This document shows, in pieces, positions 5,028 through 9,711 of a DNA stretch of 9,711 nucleotides (the first letter of the stretch is position 1; the number at the start of each line of letters is the position of its first letter). Below the pieces are notes generated by a model. It was not told the origin of the DNA. It saw nothing but the letters and a program-made list of their open reading frames with translations, and did not search any database. The DNA is from Candidatus Woesearchaeota archaeon (GTDB lineage Archaea > Nanobdellota > Nanobdellia > Woesearchaeales > ARS49), in the NCBI GenBank assembly GCA_019323135.1, contig JAHWHT010000039.1, positions 1 through 9,711 on the forward strand, written 5' to 3'. Both the position numbers and the translations under genes were made by a program.

Positions 5028-5504
5028 ATGGCAGAAGAAAATATTAAACACTTGGTACGTATCGCGAATACGGACATAAAAGGAACGCAACAAATACTTT
5101 ATGGACTAAAAAGAGTAAAAGGCGTAGGTTTTATGTTTGCAAATGCAGTCTGTAAAATGGCGAAAATGAATCCGCAGAAAAAAACAGGCACGCTTTCTGA
5201 TGCAGAAATCAAAAAAATAGAGGCTATAATCAAAGCGCCACTAGAAAATAACTTTCCTATCTGGATGGTAAACAGAAGAAAAGACATGGATACAGGCAAA
5301 GATAAGCATCTGTCAACATCAGATCTCAAATTCACAATTGATTCAGGCATTAAGCAAATGAAGAAAATCAGAAGCTATGTCGGAGTAAGACACATGTTTG
5401 GATTGCCAGTAAGAGGCCAGAGAACAAGAAGCAATTTCAGGCCAAATAAAGGAAAAGTAAAAGGCGTCCAGAAAAAGAAGCCAGGAAAGAAAGGCGGTAA
5501 ATAA
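5028..5504 (+). CDS. rps13: Small ribosomal subunit protein uS13
   Basis: uS13 sits in the head of the 30S subunit, contacts 16S rRNA and P-site tRNA, and takes part in a subunit bridge. The N-terminus HLVRIANTDIKGTQQILYGLKRVKGVG (residues 8-34, split here for brevity as HLVRIANTDI and GVG) carries the archaeal/eukaryotic form, and the helix-two-turn-helix region follows. The C-terminal third has the conserved block RSYVGVRHMFGLPVRGQRTRSNFR, ending in a very basic tail (KKKPGKKGGK) that reaches the decoding area. The length of 158 residues fits archaeal uS13. It is the first gene of the operon, after the folded leader, and has no recognisable Shine-Dalgarno. rps4 begins 36 bases downstream. 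Confidence 0.97.
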   Translation: MAEENIKHLVRIANTDIKGTQQILYGLKRVKGVGFMFANAVCKMAKMNPQKKTGTLSDAEIKKIEAIIKAPLENNFPIWMVNRRKDMDTGKDKHLSTSDLKFTIDSGIKQMKKIRSYVGVRHMFGLPVRGQRTRSNFRPNKGKVKGVQKKKPGKKGGK

Positions 5505-5528
5505 ATAACTTAAATTTCAAATTTATAT

Positions 5529-5533
5529 GAGGT
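5529..5533 (+). promoter_or_regulatory. Ribosome binding site of rps4
   Basis: GAGGT, followed by seven bases and then ATG 5541, is a clear Shine-Dalgarno at normal spacing. It sits in the only sizeable gap between the first three ribosomal genes. Confidence 0.7.
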
Positions 5534-5540
5534 AAAAATC

Positions 5541-6182
5541 ATGGGAGATCCAGGAAAACTAAGGAGAAAATATAGCGGCCCAGGACATCCTTGGCAAAAA
5601 GCCAGGATTGAAGAAGAGAAAGCTCTAAAGAAAGAGTACGGCCTGAAAAACAAAAGTGAAATCTGGAAACAAGATTCTAAACTCAAAAACTTCGCAAATC
5701 AAGCAAAAAGACTTGTTACTTTAACTGGAGCACAAGCAGAAAAAGAAAGAAAACAACTCTTAGAGAGATTAGTTAGACTAGGACTTGTATCTCCTGGAGC
5801 AACAACAGAGGAAGTTTTAAGCCTTTCAATAAAAGACATTCTTGAGAGAAGACTGCAGACAATGGTCTATAGAAAAGGATTGGCAAGAAGCCAAACACAA
5901 GCAAGACAATACATCTCACACGGACATATCACAATCGCAGGCAAAAAAATGAAAACGCCAAGTTATCTGGTAACAAAAGAAGATGAAAGCCAGCTAGCAT
6001 TTGTAGAAAACTCTGCATTGGCAAATGCCGAGCATCCTGAAAGAGCTTTGCCTGAGAAAAAACCAGAAGTAGTAGAAGTAAAAACTGACGATAAAAAGTT
6101 CGGAAGGAAAAGAGTCAAAAAAAGAACTAAAAAATTTGTAAAAAGGGAAAACAAGCCTAAAGAAGGACAAACTAAAAAATGA
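5541..6182 (+). CDS. rps4: Small ribosomal subunit protein uS4
   Basis: uS4 is a primary 16S rRNA-binding protein that starts assembly of the 30S body. The N-terminus MGDPGKLRRKYSGPGHPW (residues 1-18) is the archaeal form. An S4 RNA-binding domain spans about residues 103-165, with RRLQTMVYRKGLARSQTQAR and ISHGHITIAGKK. The protein is 213 residues, with a charged, lysine-rich tail after about 170 (KKFGRKRVKKRTKKFVKR) longer than strictly needed for the fold. In bacteria uS4 represses its operon by binding the leader; a similar role here is only speculation, but the leader at 4959-5015 makes it worth testing. Its stop overlaps the rps11 start by four bases. Confidence 0.97.
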   Translation: MGDPGKLRRKYSGPGHPWQKARIEEEKALKKEYGLKNKSEIWKQDSKLKNFANQAKRLVTLTGAQAEKERKQLLERLVRLGLVSPGATTEEVLSLSIKDILERRLQTMVYRKGLARSQTQARQYISHGHITIAGKKMKTPSYLVTKEDESQLAFVENSALANAEHPERALPEKKPEVVEVKTDDKKFGRKRVKKRTKKFVKRENKPKEGQTKK

Positions 6183-6580
6183 AACCAGGAAGAAAAGAAA
6201 GATGGGGAGTAGTTCACATTTATGCTAGTTATAACGATACAATAATTCATATTACCGACATCTCTGGAAGTGAAACAGTAGCAGTAGCATCTGGAGGAAT
6301 GGTCGTAAAATCAGATAGAATGGAAAACAGCCCAACAGCAGCAATGATTGCAGCAAAAAGAGTTGCAGAGCAAGCTTTAGACAAGGGTTTGACTGGACTA
6401 CACGTTAAAGTAAGAGCACCTGGCGGACACAACGGCCCGAATAATCCTGGACCAGGAGCACAAGCAGCGATAAGAGCATTATCCAGAATGGGCTTGAGAA
6501 TAGGATTTATAGAAGATGTAACCCCAATACCGCACGGCGGTTGCAGAAAAAAAGGTGGAAGACGCGGCAGGAGGGTATAA
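6179..6580 (+). CDS. rps11: Small ribosomal subunit protein uS11
   Basis: uS11 lies in the platform of the 30S subunit, near the mRNA exit and helices 23-24. The 133-residue protein shows the family blocks in order: WGVVHIYASYNDTIIHITD (residues 9-27), ASGGMVVKSDRMENSPTAAM (38-57), HVKVRAPGGHNGPNNPGPGAQ (79-99) and IPHGGCRKKGGRRGRRV at the basic C-terminus. The start overlaps the end of rps4 (ATGA), which suggests translational coupling. rpoD follows after one base, with its Shine-Dalgarno inside the last codons of rps11. Confidence 0.98.
   Translation: MKPGRKERWGVVHIYASYNDTIIHITDISGSETVAVASGGMVVKSDRMENSPTAAMIAAKRVAEQALDKGLTGLHVKVRAPGGHNGPNNPGPGAQAAIRALSRMGLRIGFIEDVTPIPHGGCRKKGGRRGRRV
6570..6575 (+). 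promoter_or_regulatory. Ribosome binding site that sets the rpoD start
   Basis: GGAGGG (preceded by A) lies six bases before ATG 6582. It favours that start over the upstream in-frame ATG at 6555, which has no such signal and lies inside rps11. Confidence 0.8.
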
Positions 6581-6581
6581 A

Positions 6582-7364
6582 ATGACTGAAATCCAAATGC
6601 TAAATAAAGATAAAAAAACAGGACGTGTAGATGTTTTGCTAAAAAATACAACTGCTGCTTTAGCAAATACAATACGAAGAACAATCATAGATTCAGTGCC
6701 GACAATGGCAATAGAAGAAGTAGAATTCAGAAAAAATGATTCTGTATTATACGACGAAATACTTGCACACAGATTGGGTCTTATTCCATTAAAAACAGAC
6801 CTTAAGTCATACATGCTTCCAGAAAACTGCAAATGCAAAGGCGAAGGATGTGCAAGATGTACACTTAAATTAATACTTAAAGCAAAAGGGCCAGGAACAG
6901 TATATGCATCTGACATAAAATCAAAAGACCCTAAAATTAAACCAGTATATCCTAAAATGATAATTGTAAAACTGCTTAAAGGGCAGGAATTAGAACTAGA
7001 AGCAACAGCAATCCTAGGCCATGGAAATGATCACGTAAAATTCAGCCCAGGACTTGTTTGGTTTAATGCAGAACCAAAAATAACTGTAACCAACAAAGCA
7101 GAACTGATTGAAAAATACAAAGAGAAATTTCCAATGGATGTTTTTGACAAAAATGGAAAAATCAGCGCAGATCTAATCATAAAAAATAATTTAGTTGACG
7201 CATGCGACAAAATATGCGAAGAACTAGTAAAAATCGAATACAGCGATAAAAATTTCATACTTAAAATAGAACCTTGGGGACAATTAACTCCAGCAGAAAT
7301 GGTTTCAAACGCAGCAGACATTTTCACTGAAACACTAACTGAGTTTGAGACAAAGCTCAAGTAA
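6582..7364 (+). CDS. rpoD: DNA-directed RNA polymerase subunit D (Rpo3)
   Basis: Rpo3, the counterpart of bacterial alpha and eukaryotic Rpb3, pairs with Rpo11 to seed polymerase assembly. Domain 1 has NTIRRTIIDSVPTMAIEEVEF (residues 29-49) and EILAHRLGLIPL (59-70), typical alpha-motif sequences. In domain 2 a C-x-C-x4-C-x2-C cluster (83-93) matches the zinc site of Rpb3. Domain 3, which in many archaea binds one or two Fe-S clusters, spans about 170-220 and here has only Cys208 and Cys212, so it probably lacks a cluster. The C-terminal domain 1 strand/helix includes EPWGQLTPAEMVSNAADIF (230-248). The start at 6582 is chosen for its strong Shine-Dalgarno, giving 260 residues. It follows rps11 closely and precedes tRNA-Leu. 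Confidence 0.97.
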   Translation: MTEIQMLNKDKKTGRVDVLLKNTTAALANTIRRTIIDSVPTMAIEEVEFRKNDSVLYDEILAHRLGLIPLKTDLKSYMLPENCKCKGEGCARCTLKLILKAKGPGTVYASDIKSKDPKIKPVYPKMIIVKLLKGQELELEATAILGHGNDHVKFSPGLVWFNAEPKITVTNKAELIEKYKEKFPMDVFDKNGKISADLIIKNNLVDACDKICEELVKIEYSDKNFILKIEPWGQLTPAEMVSNAADIFTETLTEFETKLK

Positions 7365-7384
7365 GTCCGTTCACAGTGGCAACA

Positions 7385-7405
7385 CTCAAAAATCTTAGAT
7401 TTTTG
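7385..7405 (+). repeat. Short palindromic hairpin, copy 2, against the 5' end of tRNA-Leu
   Basis: The 21 bases are identical to 2675-2695 in RNase P RNA. CAAAAATC (7387-7394) pairs with GATTTTTG (7398-7405) around TTA. The last G of the stem is G1 of tRNA-Leu, so the hairpin and the acceptor stem compete for that base. Confidence 0.88.
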
Positions 7406-7488
7406 CGGGGGTGCCGGAGTGGCCAAACGGGCTAGGTTGAGGGCCTAGTGGCTTAGTGCCTGCGCGAGTTCGAACCTCGTCCCCCGCA
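7405..7488 (+). tRNA. tRNA-Leu(GAG)
   Basis: The acceptor stem is GCGGGGG (7405-7411) with CCCCCGC (7481-7487), discriminator A73 at 7488. The D-arm is 7414-7430 (three base pairs). Anticodon stem CTAGG (7432-7436) pairs with CCTAG (7444-7448), and the anticodon GAG is at 7439-7441, reading CUC and CUU. The long class II variable arm (7449-7463) has a GGC/GCC stem. The T-arm is GCGAG-TTCGAAC-CTCGT (7464-7480). CCA is not encoded and no intron is seen. There is no TATA box in the 40-base gap after rpoD, so it is probably cut out of the ribosomal operon transcript. tRNA-Leu just before rpl18e is a known archaeal arrangement. Confidence 0.95.
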
Positions 7489-7504
7489 TACAAACATTAG
7501 AAAA

Positions 7505-7867
7505 ATGAAAAAGACCGGACCAACAAACGAAAACTTGAAACAGCTCATACAGGAGCTAAAGAAAGAATCAAGTAGCCAGAAGGCCGGAATTTGGAAGAGA
7601 GTAGCAAATGACTTATCAAGATCAACCAGGCAGAGAAGAGTAGTTAATGTGGCTAAACTTAACAGATTTGTTAAAAAAGATGAAACAATAATCGTTCCTG
7701 GAAAAGTTCTTGGATCTGGTGCTTTAGGACACAGTGTTACTGTGGCAGCATTCAGCTTTTCAGAATCAGCTAAAAAAATAATCACAGAGGCAAAAGGAAA
7801 ATGCCTGACAATACCAGAATTAATGAAAACAAATCCAACAGGCAAAAACGTGAGGATTATCGGATAA
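7505..7867 (+). CDS. rpl18e: Large ribosomal subunit protein eL18
   Basis: eL18 is an archaeal/eukaryotic 50S protein with a fold like uL15. The 120-residue protein has TNENLKQLIQELKKESSSQ near the N-terminus, then WKRVANDLSRSTRQRRVVNVAKLNR (about 31-55), DETIIVPGKVLGSGALGHSVTVAAF (about 59-83) and a final PTGKNVRIIG, all typical. The ATG at 7505 is the only sensible start. No Shine-Dalgarno precedes it; the 16-base gap after tRNA-Leu means tRNA processing would leave a very short 5' leader on the downstream mRNA. rpl13 starts one base after its stop. Confidence 0.97.
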   Translation: MKKTGPTNENLKQLIQELKKESSSQKAGIWKRVANDLSRSTRQRRVVNVAKLNRFVKKDETIIVPGKVLGSGALGHSVTVAAFSFSESAKKIITEAKGKCLTIPELMKTNPTGKNVRIIG

Positions 7868-7868
7868 A

Positions 7869-8285
7869 ATGGCAGACATATTTATTGATGCAACAAATGC
7901 AATCGTAGGAAGAATCGGAGCACATGCGGCAAAAAGAGCATTGCTAGGCGATACTGTAAAAATTTTTAACTGCGAAAACGCAATAATGTCTGGCAGCAAA
8001 GTACAAGTAACTCAAAGATATTATGAGCGAAGAAATAAAATAGGGCAGCCGCAAAAAGGTCCATTCATATCCAGAATGCCTGACAGATTCTTTAGAAGAA
8101 CTATAAGAGGCATGCTTCCATACAAAAGAACAAAAGGTGCAGCAGCATACAAGAGAATAATGTGCTATATCGGAGTTCCAGAACAATTCAAAGATAAAAA
8201 ACTGCAGCTAATCGCTGGCACTGACGCAGGAAAATTAAAATCACTGAAAAGAATAACCGTAGGAGAGGTTTGTAAGAAAATATGA
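7869..8285 (+). CDS. rpl13: Large ribosomal subunit protein uL13
   Basis: uL13 is an early-assembly 50S protein. The N-terminus IFIDATNAIVGRIGAHAAKRALLGD (residues 4-28) is the family signature for the nucleotide-independent uL13 fold. GPFISRMPDRFFRRTIRGMLPYKRTKGAAAYKR (about 64-96) is the conserved basic centre, here typical of archaea. Length is 138 residues. It follows rpl18e by one base with no Shine-Dalgarno, and its stop overlaps the rps9 start (ATGA), so translational coupling through the block is likely. Confidence 0.97.
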   Translation: MADIFIDATNAIVGRIGAHAAKRALLGDTVKIFNCENAIMSGSKVQVTQRYYERRNKIGQPQKGPFISRMPDRFFRRTIRGMLPYKRTKGAAAYKRIMCYIGVPEQFKDKKLQLIAGTDAGKLKSLKRITVGEVCKKI

Positions 8286-8677
8286 AAGTAATACACGTAT
8301 CAGGAAAAAGGAAAAGTGCAATCGCAAGAGCAACACTTAAGCCCGGAGCAGGAGTGGTAAGAATAAACTCTAAACTACTTGACGCTGTAACACCAAAAAT
8401 CTACCAAATGAGAATGAAAGAACCAGTTCTTATTGCAGGAGATATTATGAGTAATGTTAACATAGATGTTGCAGTACAGGGCGGAGGAATAGCAAGCCAA
8501 GCAGATGCAGTAAGACTAGCAATTGCAAGAGCACTTGTTGCATTAAATCAAGACCTGCAAAAAGATTTCCTTGAATACGACAGAACACTACTAATCGCAG
8601 ACATACGACAAAAAGAAACCCATAAGCCAAATTGCCATGGAAAGGCAAGGGCAAAACGTCAAAAATCGTATAGGTGA
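8282..8677 (+). CDS. rps9: Small ribosomal subunit protein uS9
   Basis: uS9 lies in the 30S head, and its basic C-terminal tail reaches the P-site tRNA. The 131-residue protein has SGKRKSAIARATLKPGAG near the N-terminus, the VQGGGIASQADAVRLAIARAL block (about 63-83) and the invariant C-terminus ending KRQKSYR, which is intact here. The start overlaps the uL13 stop by four bases. The stop (8675-8677) lies within the Shine-Dalgarno of rpoN. Confidence 0.98.
   Translation: MKVIHVSGKRKSAIARATLKPGAGVVRINSKLLDAVTPKIYQMRMKEPVLIAGDIMSNVNIDVAVQGGGIASQADAVRLAIARALVALNQDLQKDFLEYDRTLLIADIRQKETHKPNCHGKARAKRQKSYR
8672..8677 (+). promoter_or_regulatory. Ribosome binding site that sets the rpoN start
   Basis: AGGTGA, overlapping the rps9 stop, lies ten bases before ATG 8688. 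It supports that start rather than the in-frame ATG at 8637 inside rps9, which would add 17 residues not found in the family. Confidence 0.65.
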
Positions 8678-8687
8678 GCCGAAAAAA

Positions 8688-8885
8688 ATGATAATACCAA
8701 TAAGATGCTGGAGTTGCGGAAAACCAATTGCGCAGTCTTGGGAAGACTTCAAAACCAGAGTAGAAAAAGGGGAAAACAGAAAAGATGTGCTGGATGATTT
8801 AGGCTTAGACAGATACTGCTGCAGAGCAATGATGCTAGGTCATGTGGATTTAATCGACACATCAGCAAAATTCAAGAAATCTTAA
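8688..8885 (+). CDS. rpoN: DNA-directed RNA polymerase subunit N (Rpo10)
   Basis: Rpo10, the counterpart of eukaryotic Rpb10, is a small zinc-binding subunit of the polymerase assembly platform with Rpo3, Rpo11 and Rpo12. The 65-residue protein begins MIIPIRCWSCGKPI, with C-x2-C at residues 7 and 10. The second half of the zinc site is the invariant paired cysteines in RYCCRAMMLGHVDLID (about 43-58). Length fits the family. The start is the ATG directly before the conserved IIPIRC, with a Shine-Dalgarno ten bases before it. It is the last gene of the operon here; rpoK (Rpo6), which often follows in archaea, is absent, and a T-run comes directly after the stop. Confidence 0.97.
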   Translation: MIIPIRCWSCGKPIAQSWEDFKTRVEKGENRKDVLDDLGLDRYCCRAMMLGHVDLIDTSAKFKKS

Positions 8886-8893
8886 TTTTTTTT
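8886..8893 (+). terminator. T-run terminator of the ribosomal operon
   Basis: Eight consecutive T residues follow the rpoN stop directly, then ATTTATT. This separates the operon from the convergent gene, whose stop lies only three bases further on. Confidence 0.6.
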
Positions 8894-8895
8894 AT

Positions 8896-9711
8896 TTATT
8901 CTAGTGCAATTTTTACTATCTTAGATATCATAGAAGTATAATCTATTCCTTTATTCTTATCTAGAGTCAAAGCAGTATCGGATTTTGGACCTATCCAACA
9001 ATTAGGATTGATTTCAATGACAAAAATATTCCCGTTTTTATCTAATCTTGCGTCAATAGTTGCATAACCAGAACATCCTGTTGCTTTGTAGACTCTTTTT
9101 GCGATTGAATCAATACGCGCACGATCTTTTTTAGAGAACCGTTTATCTGGATTCTTTACAAGCGTGATGCAGTCTTTATAGATTGGTTTGCCTTTATCCC
9201 ATTTAGCACCGTATGATAATATCTTAGGTCTTTTTTCATAAGACCGCATGTATTTTAGTTCAGTTGGATCCAAGACTTTTATTTTTTTCTTACCCATCAC
9301 TGGAATGATTAAGTCGCGGCCTTCAATATATTCTTCAACAAGAGCTGCAGGCTGTTGATGAGTTTTCAGAACTCTTGTTATTCTTTTCTTCAGATCTTTT
9401 TCGTTCTTGACAACAGAATCTGCATAGATGCCAACTGCTGCGTCTGCACAGACTGGCTTTACGATTAAAGGAAACTTCATGTCAGAACGCAGTTTTTGCG
9501 TGGATTTTTTGAAGATTTGAAAGTTTGCAGTAGGAATATTATTTTTTACAAGTGTTTTCTTGATTCCTCTTTTATCATTGCATAATCTTATTGTCTTGAG
9601 GCCATTGCCTGTAAATGGAATTTTTGTTTTTTCGATAGCAGTCAAGGCACTAAATTCAACAAAATTATTATCATCTTCTAGACCATCACAGAGATTGAAA
9701 ATTACATCATA
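8896..9711 (-). CDS. D-alanine-D-alanine ligase-like ATP-grasp protein (5' part outside window)
   Basis: The frame is open to the right edge, so the TTG at 9645 is not the real start. The visible part is 271 residues. It starts YDVIFNLCDGLEDDNN, which matches the region of D-Ala-D-Ala ligases before the ATP-grasp fold, followed by IPFTGNG (31-37). The ATP-grasp part has FPLIVKPVCADAAVGI (about 80-95, phosphate-binding lysine region), EEYIEGRDLIIPVMG (about 126-140) and, near the C-terminus, VIEINPNCW (about 231-239), which carries the metal-binding Glu and Asn. ATP-grasp ligases of this family join a carboxylate to an amine using ATP. The true substrate is unknown: archaea have no peptidoglycan, and homologues serve in several envelope or small-peptide pathways. 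No other envelope gene is in view. It is convergent with rpoN. Confidence 0.85.
   Translation of the reverse strand, partial: YDVIFNLCDGLEDDNNFVEFSALTAIEKTKIPFTGNGLKTIRLCNDKRGIKKTLVKNNIPTANFQIFKKSTQKLRSDMKFPLIVKPVCADAAVGIYADSVVKNEKDLKKRITRVLKTHQQPAALVEEYIEGRDLIIPVMGKKKIKVLDPTELKYMRSYEKRPKILSYGAKWDKGKPIYKDCITLVKNPDKRFSKKDRARIDSIAKRVYKATGCSGYATIDARLDKNGNIFVIEINPNCWIGPKSDTALTLDKNKGIDYTSMISKIVKIALE

Noticed and set aside
5511..5525. TAAATT/AATTTA hairpin with a TCA loop between rps13 and rps4 as another member of the hairpin family
   Set aside because: Six all-A/T pairs are easily expected by chance in this composition, and the sequence lacks the C/G ends of the other stems.
5522..5528. TATA box (TTTATAT) just before rps4
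   Set aside because: Its predicted start would lie inside rps4, after the ATG, so it more likely is only AT-rich sequence before the Shine-Dalgarno.
6555..6581. Upstream start for rpoD
   Set aside because: It adds residues unlike the family and lacks a Shine-Dalgarno; the ATG at 6582 has a strong one.
7031..7845. Antisense frames over rpoD and rpl18e, and similar ones over gyrA, rps11 and the NAC gene
   Set aside because: They are shadows of well recognised genes on the other strand and have no start signals or recognisable products.
8637..8687. Upstream start for rpoN
   Set aside because: Rpo10 proteins begin at M-I-I/V-P-x-R-C; the extra 17 residues only read the end of rps9 in another frame.

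Overview
The window is from an AT-rich archaeal chromosome. Evidence: archaeal-type ribosomal proteins (uS13, uS4, uS11, eL18, uL13, uS9), the archaeal RNA polymerase subunits Rpo3/RpoD and Rpo10/RpoN, Sec61-beta, NAC with a C-terminal UBA domain, an archaeal RNase P RNA, a tRNA-His with a bulge-helix-bulge intron, and TTTATAAA-type TATA boxes. A bacterial-type gyrA, short intergenic gaps, an AT-rich composition and compact proteins fit a DPANN archaeon of the Woesearchaeota/Pacearchaeota kind. That placement is inferred from gene content, not from a tree.

Layout, left to right. (1) 1-1598: 3' part of gyrA, overlapping by one base a THUMP/methyltransferase-like gene (1598-2593). (2) 2626-3028: RNase P RNA from its own promoter, ending in a T-run that overlaps the TATA box of the Sec61-beta gene (3064-3237). 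(3) 3281/3293-4638: NAC and two unrecognised genes, a small helical protein and a four-helix membrane protein, apparently co-transcribed. (4) 4671-4793: tRNA-His(GTG) with a 51-nt intron. (5) 4803-4927: about 125 bases with no gene, filled by four consecutive hairpins. (6) 4958-8885: the ribosomal/RNA polymerase operon rps13-rps4-rps11-rpoD-tRNA-Leu(GAG)-rpl18e-rpl13-rps9-rpoN, preceded by a folded 5' leader. (7) 8896-9711: the convergent 3' part of a D-Ala-D-Ala-ligase-like ATP-grasp gene.

Most genes serve information flow: DNA supercoiling, tRNA processing and modification, ribosome assembly, transcription, and nascent-chain handling or membrane insertion (NAC, Sec61-beta). The operon order with tRNA-Leu just before rpl18e is the classical archaeal one.

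The most unusual signal is not a protein. It is a set of short, near-perfect hairpins, mostly with 8-9 bp stems and three-base loops, set in or against RNA genes. One 21-nt hairpin sequence is identical in RNase P RNA (2675-2695) and directly against the 5' end of tRNA-Leu (7385-7405). A close variant lies in the tRNA-His intron (4714-4734), and more hairpins follow tRNA-His. Other points to check are a possible AUU start for NAC, a structured leader before rps13, an intron fold that could hide the tRNA-His 3' splice site, and a methyltransferase homologue lacking the usual catalytic motif.
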